From: JAWXBT01 sp964523015
Lineage (GTDB): Bacteria; Bdellovibrionota_C; UBA2361; J135
NCBI GenBank assembly: GCA_964523015.1
Contig: CAZFXN010000020.1
Location: 1-43,036, forward strand
DNA length: 43,036 nt
Direction of reading: 5' to 3'
The notes beneath the pieces are model-generated. The model was given only the letters and a program-made list of their open reading frames with translations. It had not been told where the DNA came from and did not search any database. Shown one piece after another: positions 36,819 through 43,036 of this stretch. How positions within the stretch are numbered: the first letter of the stretch is position 1; every line of letters starts with the position of its first letter. Both the position numbers and the translations under genes were made by a program.

Positions 36819-36929
36819 ATACCAAAGCATAGCAGGTTTTGCTGATTTCTTGACAAGCCTTCGGCTTGATAGAATATCTAATAATGCTTTGGTATTTATT
36901 GCTTGGTTCAATTTCTGGCGAAATTGAAC
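36819..36929. repeat. Nested palindromic element
   Basis: ATACCAAAGCAT (36819-36830) has its exact complement at 36884-36895 and encloses CAAGCC-TTC-GGCTTG (36854-36868). A second hairpin follows, GTTCAATTTC-TGGC-GAAATTGAAC (36906-36929). The TTC-loop mini-hairpin is of the same type as at 21494-21506. No gene is visible in the surrounding 36744-37145 apart from the leader of the lipoprotein gene. Confidence 0.65.
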
Positions 36930-37053
36930 TGATATACTCAGTGATCTTAATTTGAAATGTCGGCAAAACTCGAGATCGCTTAGTATGTCCATGACACTTA
37001 AGAGTGTTCCTTACAAATTCATATGGGTAGTCCTATTAAGGTCAAAGGTTTTT

Positions 37054-37106
37054 TGGACTGAAAGTTTTGTAGTGCTTTCCTGATGTACTAGAGATCTTTC
37101 AGTCCA
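37054..37106. repeat. 11-bp inverted repeat upstream of a GC-rich gene
   Basis: TGGACTGAAAG (37054-37064) and its exact complement (37096-37106) flank a loop with a weaker inner stem TAGTGC/GTACTA. GGAGC-TAAAC-GCTCC (37119-37133) follows directly before the ribosome binding site AGGAGA of the gene at 37146. It may be a leader or boundary structure. Confidence 0.6.
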
Positions 37107-37145
37107 TACACAACAACCGGAGCTAAACGCTCCAGGAGAAAGTCC

Positions 37146-37580
37146 ATGAACCTCAAGTCGCTGATCATGATCGTTGTCGTCGCCTTGGGTGCTAGCACCC
37201 TTAGCGGGTGCCAAGTCTTCGGCGTTCCGCAAGATGGCCAGGTGGTTTCGCACCGCCAGGCCTACATCAATCTGCTGTGGGAACGGTGGTTCGCCACCCG
37301 TATCAGCGCAGATGTGCGCGGGACTCAAACCGATCACAGGGAGATCGAAGATCCTGCTGCTCGCGCTTCGAGCCGAGAGATGGATCGGCAAGCTCTTCGG
37401 ACTTCTCGCAAAGATCTCTCTCAGACCAACAAAGAGATCCGAGAGTACGAGAAGAGTGGCAACTACTCTCAATTCCGGTACGGCTTTTCTGCTGGACAAC
37501 CGGGACCAGGAGCTGTTGCCCCGAACATCCACTGGATGGTCGATCAGTTGAAGAGAGAGGGATGGGTCTTTCGGGAGTGA
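37146..37580 (+). CDS. Small GC-rich putative lipoprotein, likely acquired
   Basis: A 144-residue protein with a hydrophobic N-terminus and lipobox (LSGC, cysteine near residue 22), so probably lipid-anchored. The rest is polar, with many Arg and Glu between residues 60 and 110. No family is recognised. AGGAGA at 37134-37139 gives a strong ribosome binding site. One counted 60-base line inside the gene (37201-37260) is 63% G+C, against about 37% in a counted line of typA, and the codon use is correspondingly different. Several overlapping open frames exist, but only this one has both the ribosome binding site and a lipobox. Confidence 0.65.
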   Translation: MNLKSLIMIVVVALGASTLSGCQVFGVPQDGQVVSHRQAYINLLWERWFATRISADVRGTQTDHREIEDPAARASSREMDRQALRTSRKDLSQTNKEIREYEKSGNYSQFRYGFSAGQPGPGAVAPNIHWMVDQLKREGWVFRE

Positions 37581-37775
37581 AATACTCGCTGACAGATTCC
37601 TCATGGGCTATTTTTATTCAGGTTTTCGACCTAATAGGACTAGCCCACCATTTGCACCACATTCATTTGCACCACATTTTTTTTAAGTGTAATATAATAA
37701 ATTCGCCCGTTCTTTTATCCCCATACATTAATCTTGTAGATATCAAAGTAGTTAGAAACATAAATTAAAAATATA

Positions 37776-37826
37776 AATGCTTCTAGTTGAGCATAATTAA
37801 GTAAATTGATCTTAACTAGAAGCATT
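37776..37826. repeat. 13-bp inverted repeat in the 407-bp gap between the two GC-rich genes
   Basis: AATGCTTCTAGTT (37776-37788) and its exact complement (37814-37826), with the stem extended inwards by GAG/CTT. It sits in AT-rich sequence of the gene-free stretch 37581-37987. That stretch also holds the 18-bp hairpin at 37860-37924, and I see nothing else in it. Confidence 0.65.
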
Positions 37827-37859
37827 AGCTAATAGGTTTTTTTGTGAGTCTTTAAGACC

Positions 37860-37924
37860 TCCCTTCTTAAGTTGCAGATCGTTTCTAATAACATGTAAAA
37901 TTATACCTGCGATTTAAGAAGGGA
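37860..37924. repeat. 18-bp stem with a 29-base loop
   Basis: Positions 37860-37877 pair with 37907-37924 continuously with two G-T wobbles, starting TCCCTTCTTAA and ending TTAAGAAGGGA. AAGGTTTTTCT follows, so it could act as a weak terminator or as an RNA leader structure for the GC-rich gene at 37988. Confidence 0.6.
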
Positions 37925-37987
37925 AGGTTTTTCTGAACACCTAGTTCTGACCTTCGCCTAGCAGTTCCTAACCTCGGGAGGGGGACA

Positions 37988-38491
37988 TTGGGCATTTTTT
38001 ATCAGTTGAGTGCAATGGGAGGTTTTTCGCAAAAAACCTTCAGTCAGTCAGGAGAGACTCTGTTTGGAACGAGGCACTCTCGTAATCCGAACACATTGTC
38101 AGTGAAGTTGACATCCGGTGTCCTCCGGCGTGGAACCGTTGTCATCAGTGACAACGTGGCACAGGTTCGAAGGGAGGTTAAGGGTGACGACACCCTTTAC
38201 CTCATCGCTGGGGCTCATAACACAAGCTCTCCTGAGTCAGGTGTCGGTGTCAGTTCTCTGAGGCACACCACCATCTGTGTCATCGGCATGGACGGGGTTC
38301 ACCAGAAAAGGGTCCTGTTTCAGATCCGCCGCGGTGGGTCTGTTCAGGTTTCTTTCTACGGTCTTCAGTGGGGACCGAGAGAGAACAGCACCTCCTTTTT
38401 GGTCTCCTGGCCTGCTGCAACGGAGGTCAAGATCCCGGTGGTCGCAGATCTGAGGAGCCGCGCTCACCGCTCTGAGCCTCTGATCGGATAG
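37988..38491 (+). CDS. GC-rich hypothetical protein, likely acquired
   Basis: A 167-residue protein without a recognised family. It looks beta-rich (for example LSVKLTSGVLRRGTVVISDNVAQV) and has no clear signal peptide. The TTG start at 37988 is supported by a strong GGGAGGGGG (37976-37984); an in-frame ATG at 38015 lacks one. A counted 60-base line (38281-38340) is 62% G+C, unlike the genome around it. A 14-bp hairpin follows 30 bp after the stop. Together with the gene at 37146 it forms a compositional island. Confidence 0.6.
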   Translation: MGIFYQLSAMGGFSQKTFSQSGETLFGTRHSRNPNTLSVKLTSGVLRRGTVVISDNVAQVRREVKGDDTLYLIAGAHNTSSPESGVGVSSLRHTTICVIGMDGVHQKRVLFQIRRGGSVQVSFYGLQWGPRENSTSFLVSWPAATEVKIPVVADLRSRAHRSEPLIG

Positions 38492-38520
38492 ACGACAAGA
38501 GAGTGGACAGATAGTGTACG

Positions 38521-38573
38521 CCCCCGGACGATGAAAAGATCTCTTAAAAAGCGATCCGATTGTCGTCTGGGGG
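38521..38573 (+). terminator. Strong hairpin after the GC-rich gene
   Basis: CCCCCGGACGAT (38521-38532) pairs with GTCGTCTGGGGG (38562-38573) with two wobbles, and the stem runs about two pairs further inwards. It is placed like a terminator but lacks a T-tract. GACGACA (38491-38497) could compete for the same right arm. Confidence 0.5.
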
Positions 38574-38652
38574 ATACCATATTAAAATTTGCCAATATTA
38601 AAATGTACTGGTTGTTAATAAGGATTTACTAGCTAATGCTTCGAAATGTGAT

Positions 38653-39933
38653 TTAAAGATTGAGTAGTTCCTCAATCTCATTAATGCCTTTTGGAAATCC
38701 TTCACTTAGAACCTCAGCAGATCCTTTTTTAATTAAGATGTCATCCTCAATTCTAATTCCACAGGCTGGGATATGTTTTGTTTTTTTCTGAAAATAAATT
38801 CCTGGCTCGATAGTTATTACCATTCCTGGCTTAAGTAACCCTTCGCCCTTATCTCTTAAATTTCCAAGATCATGAACATCAAGACCAAGGGTGTGGCCAA
38901 TACCATGCATAAAGTATGGCTTATACGCCTCTTTGCTAATTAGTTTTGAAACTTTACCTTTTAGGACACCAACATCGACAAGTCCCTGAGTTAAAATTTT
39001 AACGGCAACATCGTATACTTTTTTTATCGAAACATTTGGACGAGCTGTATGAATGGCAGCGAGTTGAGCTTCCAGAACTATAGTGTAGAGATCCTTTTGA
39101 ATAGCGTTAAAATGGCCGTTAATGGGTAATGTGCGCGTAATATCTGCCGCATAATAGTTATACGAAGCTCCACAATCAATTAGTAAGAGCTCTCCATTTT
39201 TTAGTTTTCGATTCTGCTCTTCATAATGAAGGACTGCTGCCGAGGGGCCAGTAGCTACAATAGTATTAAATGAAGGTTCGCCACCCTGAATTTTAAATAG
39301 GTAATCAATGGTGCTACCGATATCAGACTCAAGAGCAAGTGGAGTAATAAAAGGAACTGTTTCAAAAAGAGCTTCATTTGTAATCTTCGCAGCTCTTTTA
39401 ATTTGTGAAATCTCATGCTTATCTTTGTAAAGACGGGCAGACTCCATTAACTTATCACAATGAATAAAGGTTGATGGGAGTTTGGATCTCATAAAGTAGG
39501 GGAGTGCTAAAAGCTCTGACGCAATTGACCAACTGTTAGTGCCCTTTGTATTTTGATGATAGAGCACCTCGTGATCTTTAATTTTTTCTTTAATCTCATG
39601 AGTAATATTGTTAACTAAAATAAGCTCTGCTGAGAGCGATTTCGCTAATTTTTTATAATCTACAAAGTACCCCTCCCAGGTAATTCGCTTTGGATCTGGT
39701 GGTGGTGCCAATAGGATCGGCTTAGTATATTTAGTTGAGATTAAAAGATTAAGCTCTTTCCCGGTAGAATTTGTAAGATAGTAAAGATTGCTATCAGGAC
39801 GGTATCGATACTCAGTGTCTCTAGACTTGGTGGCACCCTTAGAGCTTGAAAGTAATAGAACTGAGTTACCTTTATGCTCAGCTTTCATAAGTGAGCGTAA
39901 GGCTTTAATCTTTCGTTTACAGAACACCGTCAT
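38653..39933 (-). CDS. pepP: Xaa-Pro aminopeptidase (aminopeptidase P)
   Basis: Removes N-terminal residues that precede proline; a cytoplasmic metallopeptidase of the M24 pita-bread fold. Of the 426 residues, the N-terminal domain (about 1-165) has RYRPDSNLYYLTN, typical of PepP. The dimetal ligands are visible: D in LLIDCGASYNYYAADITRT (two Asp), H in HGIGHTLGLDVHD, E in GMVITIEPGIYF, and E in GIRIEDD. The ATG at 39933 is preceded by GGAAAA. It stands alone, divergent from rpmE. Confidence 0.94.
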   Translation of the reverse strand: MTVFCKRKIKALRSLMKAEHKGNSVLLLSSSKGATKSRDTEYRYRPDSNLYYLTNSTGKELNLLISTKYTKPILLAPPPDPKRITWEGYFVDYKKLAKSLSAELILVNNITHEIKEKIKDHEVLYHQNTKGTNSWSIASELLALPYFMRSKLPSTFIHCDKLMESARLYKDKHEISQIKRAAKITNEALFETVPFITPLALESDIGSTIDYLFKIQGGEPSFNTIVATGPSAAVLHYEEQNRKLKNGELLLIDCGASYNYYAADITRTLPINGHFNAIQKDLYTIVLEAQLAAIHTARPNVSIKKVYDVAVKILTQGLVDVGVLKGKVSKLISKEAYKPYFMHGIGHTLGLDVHDLGNLRDKGEGLLKPGMVITIEPGIYFQKKTKHIPACGIRIEDDILIKKGSAEVLSEGFPKGINEIEELLNL

Positions 39934-40124
39934 AAGTTTTTTCCTTTACAATTCACTTTCACAGTTTTAATCTGCGTTTGTCAGGTGGTTTAATGATTAA
40001 GTTTAATGATTAGTTGAATAATTACCTGTTTAGTTACCTTTTAGTTTATACAACTTAGTGACCTACTGAACTAGCGTAAACTTTGAAGGGGAATTTTAGA
40101 AAGAAACTTTTCCAATTTTTTAAA
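39934..40124. other. AT-rich upstream region of pepP and the candidate RNA
   Basis: No coding frame of note. It should hold the pepP promoter on the minus strand and a promoter for the terminated RNA that follows. A TAAACT at 40075-40080 is a possible -10 element, but I find no convincing -35. Confidence 0.4.
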
Positions 40125-40207
40125 GGTTCATGGCGGAAACGTTGTGACTTTAAGCATGAGGACCTTCTCCTCTAAGGTCGGGCACATTAGGTGACCCGAC
40201 CTTTTTT
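40125..40207 (+). ncRNA. Candidate structured RNA ending in a Rho-independent terminator
   Basis: A bulged hairpin GGT-TCATG/CATGA-GG-ACC (40125-40164) with a GCG-GAAA-CGT element in its loop is followed by a strong terminator. GGTCGGG (40176-40182) pairs with CCCGACC (40195-40201), an inner CAC/GTG adds three pairs, and T6 follows at 40202-40207. GACCTT (40161-40166) can instead pair with AAGGTC (40174-40179), which would break the terminator. rpmE has its own promoter downstream, so this looks like an independent short transcript or an attenuator. It matches no RNA class I recognise. Confidence 0.5.
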
Positions 40208-40208
40208 C

Positions 40209-40257
40209 TTTTCTACCTCTTTTCTACCTCTTTTCTACCTTTTTTCTACCTTTTTTT
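40209..40257 (+). repeat. Four tandem copies of a pyrimidine decamer
   Basis: TTTTCTACCT, with an occasional extra C or T, occurs four times directly after the terminator T-tract. The strand is almost purely pyrimidine. It could be replication slippage or a downstream release element. Confidence 0.6.
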
Positions 40258-40273
40258 GTGCTATCCCCCCTAT

Positions 40274-40300
40274 TTGACAGAGAGTTTTAGATAGTATAAT
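40274..40300 (+). promoter_or_regulatory. Sigma-70-type promoter of rpmE
   Basis: A perfect -35 TTGACA (40274-40279) and a perfect -10 TATAAT (40295-40300) are 15 bp apart. The spacer is short, but both hexamers match the consensus. Transcription would start near 40307, about 34 bp before the rpmE ATG. Confidence 0.65.
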
Positions 40301-40340
40301 AATTTCACATTAATTTATTAGTTTTCCCCCCGGGCAAGTC

Positions 40341-40556
40341 ATGAAAGAGGGTATTCATCCTAACTATAAAAAGTGCACAATTACCTGCACATGTGGCAAT
40401 ACATTTGAAACTCGCGGCGTATTGCCTGACATAAACGTTACTATCTGCTCAAACTGCCATCCTTTCTTTACAGGTAAGCAGAAGCTTATTGACAGTGAGG
40501 GACGCGTTGACAGGTTCCGTCGTCGATATAGCGGTGTTGCTGCAACTACTAAATAG
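40341..40556 (+). CDS. rpmE: 50S ribosomal protein L31
   Basis: A 71-residue large-subunit ribosomal protein that helps bridge the two subunits. The zinc-type (C+) form is evident from cysteines in CTITCTCGNTF and CSNCHPF. MKEGIHPNYKKC, FFTGKQKLIDSEGRVDRFRRRY and the Thr/Lys-rich end are family hallmarks. It has its own strong promoter (40274-40300), and a terminated RNA lies just upstream. Confidence 0.97.
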   Translation: MKEGIHPNYKKCTITCTCGNTFETRGVLPDINVTICSNCHPFFTGKQKLIDSEGRVDRFRRRYSGVAATTK

Positions 40557-40623
40557 TTTAGTCGTCTAGAAACTACATAAGTAGACCCTTTCGCTTACTG
40601 ACTCAGTTTTTTATATTTCTTAG

Positions 40624-41181
40624 ATGAATATTAGGCAGAATTACGTCTTACTTTCGATCTTGGTGTTTTTAAATATATCACTCTTAGGTTGTGTGACAGG
40701 AGGTAGATCCGGAATCGGGCCTGGTGAAAATGCCCCAGGTTTTGCTCTTAAGAGTCTTTCGGGTGGCGAGGTTTCCTTGGAAGATCTCAAAGGCAAATTG
40801 GTTCTCGTTAACTTTTGGGCATCCTGGTGTGTTCCTTGTATTTCAGAGCTGCCCTCCATGGAGAGACTTTATCAAAGGCTAAAAGATAAAGGATTTGTAA
40901 TTGTGGCGATTGGTATTGATGATGAGGAGCTCCGGTTAAGGGAGTTTCAACAGAGATATAATTTATCTTTCCCTGTTCTTGTAGATCCAACAGGGCGAAC
41001 AAAGAAACTTTATGGTGTTACCGGTGTGCCTGAGTCTTTTCTTATAGGACGCGACGGCAAATTAATTATGGTTCCTGATTTTGATGATAATAAGCCGACA
41101 GTAAGAATTGTTGGACCACGACACTGGGATTCTCCAACTGCAGAAGGAAGAATAGCTAAGATTCTTCAAAAGGAGAGATGA
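40624..41181 (+). CDS. TlpA/ResA-like thioredoxin lipoprotein
   Basis: An envelope thiol-disulfide oxidoreductase of 185 residues. The N-terminal lipobox LLGC (cysteine near residue 23) predicts lipid anchoring. The thioredoxin fold follows (about 35-180): PGFALKSLSGGEVSLEDLKGKLVLVNFWASWCVPC with the active-site CVPC, and the cis-proline region GVTGVPESFLI. It probably reduces disulfides in the periplasm, as in cytochrome c maturation, which would fit the dihaem protein earlier in the window. Its stop overlaps lgt by 4 bp (ATGA), so its own modifying enzyme is translated next. Confidence 0.9.
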   Translation: MNIRQNYVLLSILVFLNISLLGCVTGGRSGIGPGENAPGFALKSLSGGEVSLEDLKGKLVLVNFWASWCVPCISELPSMERLYQRLKDKGFVIVAIGIDDEELRLREFQQRYNLSFPVLVDPTGRTKKLYGVTGVPESFLIGRDGKLIMVPDFDDNKPTVRIVGPRHWDSPTAEGRIAKILQKER

Positions 41182-41957
41182 TACCAGTTATTTTTAATAT
41201 TGGGCCAATTCCGATCAATAGCTTTGGGCTAATGATCGCTCTAATGTTTTTGGCGTCAATTTATCTGCTTGCTAGTAGCTTAAAGTTCAATGAGATCGAT
41301 CCTAAGTATTCTGAAATCTTTGTTTTTGCTGGAGTAGTTTCTGGTCTGCTGGGTGCCAGAATATGGTTTATTATTGAGAATTATTCACTAATCAAAGATG
41401 ATCTTTTTGGGGCAGTATTTTCAGGAGCTGGATTTACTTTCTATGGAGGCTTTGTTTTAGCTCTATTAGTCTTATTTCTTTTGTGTCGATTTTATAAAAT
41501 TCCATCTTATAAACTTTATGATTCTTTAGGACCAACGCTTGCCCTAGGGTACGCAATTGGCAGGCTTGGGTGTCAGTTATCAGGAGATGGAGACTATGGG
41601 ATTGAAACTGACACTTTTATTGGGATGTCATATTTAACTGGAATTGTTCCGACTCCGCCCGGAGTAAATGTTTACCCAACTCCTCTTTTTGAATCAGCTA
41701 TCTCTTTAGTCATCTGCTTTTACCTGTTAAATATTGAGAGGACATCAAAGTGGCAGATGCCTTGGCAGAGATTTGGCTTTTATTTAATACTTATCTCAAT
41801 AGAGAGGTTTTTTATCGAGTTTATCAGAGTAAAAGAACGTTACGCGTTTGGGTTATCTGAAGCACACTATTTTTCGATGCTCTTTGCCGCAATTGGTTTA
41901 TATCTAGTTTTGCGATCTCATAAGCATAATGGCCCATTAAACGAAGTCGCTGTTTAG
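41178..41957 (+). CDS. lgt: Prolipoprotein diacylglyceryl transferase
   Basis: Transfers diacylglycerol to the lipobox cysteine of prolipoproteins, the first step of lipoprotein maturation, in the inner membrane. The 259 residues have about seven transmembrane helices. The family signature appears as GRLGCQLSGDGDYG, where E. coli has GRLGNFINGELWG, and FYGG replaces FHGG, so this is the C/D-type variant. PTPLFES and the C-terminal FIEFIRVKERY also fit. It overlaps the TlpA-like gene by 4 bp. Confidence 0.93.
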   Translation: MIPVIFNIGPIPINSFGLMIALMFLASIYLLASSLKFNEIDPKYSEIFVFAGVVSGLLGARIWFIIENYSLIKDDLFGAVFSGAGFTFYGGFVLALLVLFLLCRFYKIPSYKLYDSLGPTLALGYAIGRLGCQLSGDGDYGIETDTFIGMSYLTGIVPTPPGVNVYPTPLFESAISLVICFYLLNIERTSKWQMPWQRFGFYLILISIERFFIEFIRVKERYAFGLSEAHYFSMLFAAIGLYLVLRSHKHNGPLNEVAV

Positions 41958-41960
41958 AAC

Positions 41961-42986
41961 TTACTCAGAATTTAAGGAGAGAGTATCCATAATGTCACCA
42001 CTTGCGTGGTCTAGAAATTTGATTGTTTTATAAGGTGACTTTTGGTCCCCGTTTATTTGCTTCTCATTTAAAAGTGCTTCCTTAATTCCATTAAAGAATT
42101 TTTCCTTAGCAAATGGAGGCATCTGTTTCATTGGGAAGTTTATAAAGTGAAGCTCTAAGACGTCACCATTAGAGTGAGAACGGATAAATTTTGGTCCTGC
42201 AATAGGGTTAGACTTTATATAGTCATCGATTGTTAGCTTCTTATTTTCAGGTGCTACTAGATTCTCCGATACATTATCAGTCTTTTGAGTCTCCCCACTA
42301 GCATCCTTCTCAAGCTTACTAAGGAACTCTTTAAACTTTACCTTAGCGTCCGAGTTAGGTGCGTACGGCAATGCTTCATCAACTGCTTTTTTAGCAGCTT
42401 CCTTATCTCCAGCTATAGCAAAATTTATAGCTAAATTTGCTCGAGCTAGAAAATTGGTTGGTTCTTTAGAGATAACGTAGATGAGTTCCTTTTCAGCTTC
42501 ATCAAACTTTCCAAGAAAGCTTAGGCAGCTAGCATAGGTTGCTCTTGTTTGATGATCCATTTTGACCTGCTCAAGATACTTTTCAAAGTAATGAGCAGCT
42601 TTATCGAATATTTGATAATTATAAGAGATATTTCCCATCGAAAGTAATGTTTCAGTATCGTCAGGGGAGATTTTTAAAATCTTTTGAAATGTATCTATTA
42701 GTTCAAAGGCTAGTGATTGTGAACTGGCTGGTGCAGAATTTAGCTTTTTTGCGATGGCATTTGCCAGTAGTTTGAGATTTTCAATATTCTCAGGCTCATC
42801 CTTTGTTTTTTCATAAAGAGCTTTTAGTTCGTTGTCAAATACGGAATCTCGGTTTGATTTTTTGGTATACTCATTATACGGGACAGTTGGCTTATTGCCC
42901 GATAAGTTTTGTTGGAGGTAGTGGGGAACGTACCACAAAAAAGATGACACTACTCCCGTGGCGACCGCTAGCTTTATATAGTTCAC
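41961..42986 (-). CDS. Membrane-anchored TPR protein
   Basis: A 341-residue protein with an N-terminal hydrophobic segment (about residues 5-20; anchor or signal) and four to five tetratricopeptide repeats (about 75-210). A linker and a C-terminal polar domain without a recognised family follow (about 240-341, including FIRSHSNGDVLELHFINFPMKQMPP). The layout resembles CcmH/NrfG-type TPR proteins in outline, but I cannot assign it. The start is GTG at 42986. It is convergent with lgt, 3 bp apart. Confidence 0.75.
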   Translation of the reverse strand: MNYIKLAVATGVVSSFLWYVPHYLQQNLSGNKPTVPYNEYTKKSNRDSVFDNELKALYEKTKDEPENIENLKLLANAIAKKLNSAPASSQSLAFELIDTFQKILKISPDDTETLLSMGNISYNYQIFDKAAHYFEKYLEQVKMDHQTRATYASCLSFLGKFDEAEKELIYVISKEPTNFLARANLAINFAIAGDKEAAKKAVDEALPYAPNSDAKVKFKEFLSKLEKDASGETQKTDNVSENLVAPENKKLTIDDYIKSNPIAGPKFIRSHSNGDVLELHFINFPMKQMPPFAKEKFFNGIKEALLNEKQINGDQKSPYKTIKFLDHASGDIMDTLSLNSE

Positions 42987-43003
42987 AAATATTATACCTA
43001 AGA

Positions 43004-43036
43004 GAGGTTATTAATCGCGAGGTTATTAATCGCGAG
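43004..43036. repeat. 15-bp tandem repeat at the right edge
   Basis: GAGGTTATTAATCGC occurs at 43004-43018 and 43019-43033 and a third copy begins (GAG) at the last bases. The contig may stop here because of the repeat. It lies upstream of the TPR gene on the minus strand. Confidence 0.8.

Noticed and set aside
37011..37604. 197-residue open frame on the minus strand over the GC-rich lipoprotein gene
   Set aside because: High GC leaves several frames open. This one lacks a good ribosome binding site and has no signal or domain, while the plus-strand frame at 37146 has both a strong site and a lipobox.
37208..37768. 186-residue plus-strand frame overlapping the same gene
   Set aside because: It starts without a ribosome binding site, runs on into AT-rich hairpin DNA with a change of composition, and resembles no protein.
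37776..37826. Integron attC site next to the GC-rich genes
   Set aside because: attC needs RYYYAAC on the left and GTTRRRY on the right. Here GTT comes before AAC on both strands, and no integrase gene is in the window.
40125..40207. 4.5S signal recognition particle RNA
   Set aside because: The conserved GGAA-capped helix with its asymmetric loop is missing; only a GAAA-capped three-pair stem is visible.

Overview
The window is a low-GC stretch (about 37% in lines I counted) of a Gram-negative bacterial genome. It carries outer-membrane assembly, lipid A and lipoprotein-sorting genes. The order lysS-lolC-lolD-bamA-skp-fabZ-lpxA-lpxI and the use of LpxI point to a deltaproteobacterium-like lineage (Bdellovibrionota, SAR324, Myxococcota or a related candidate group). 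The exact taxon cannot be fixed from this sequence. It looks like a draft scaffold: there is a 10-N gap inside a sensor kinase gene and a 100-N gap inside a 12-bp tandem repeat, and the right edge ends in a 15-bp tandem repeat.

Layout. 1-2.7 kb: a hypothetical gene, aspS and a small lipoprotein. 2.7-6.6 kb: a textbook sigma-54 (-24/-12) promoter with an upstream 19-bp palindrome, driving a 1241-residue exported dihaem protein. 6.7-10.8 kb: tRNA-Leu(UAA), a CHASE-PAS hybrid histidine kinase and an alpha/beta hydrolase. 11.2-19.8 kb: the envelope operon lysS-lolC-lolD-bamA-skp-fabZ-lpxA-lpxI. 19.8-28 kb: coaE, an SCP2 protein, an orphan HisKA protein, an AlaC-like aminotransferase, a TPR protein, a DNA methyltransferase, a CbiA-like protein lacking the glutaminase cysteine, and a GNAT-like protein. 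28.1-34.2 kb: hflX, a divergent RtcA-like gene, typA, pdxH and a coiled-coil protein. 34.2-36.7 kb: a COG3411-type ferredoxin, a protein with an internal duplication, the tandem repeat with its gap, an RRM protein and a lone receiver domain. 36.7-38.6 kb: an island of hairpins holding two GC-rich (about 62% in counted lines) small genes. 38.6-43 kb: an aminopeptidase P, a candidate terminated small RNA, rpmE, a TlpA-like lipoprotein, lgt and a TPR protein.

How the genes work together. BamA, Skp, LolC/LolD, FabZ, LpxA, LpxI and Lgt cover outer-membrane protein insertion, lipoprotein maturation and sorting, and lipid A synthesis. HflX and TypA are ribosome-associated GTPases. They bracket a gene that aligns with RNA 3'-phosphate cyclase but lacks its catalytic signatures, so a ribosome- or rRNA-linked role for that gene is a reasonable inference.

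The best candidates for undescribed biology are: (1) the RtcA-like pseudoenzyme between hflX and typA; (2) two compound palindromic elements (10921-11194 and 21452-21605) that share ATAG-type arms, a C/G-run hairpin between two arm pairs, and mini-hairpins with C(TTC)G or C(GAA)G loops; (3) the sigma-54-controlled dihaem protein; (4) the GC-rich gene island among hairpins; and (5) a structured, terminated RNA upstream of rpmE. All calls come from reading the sequence; no database search was run.
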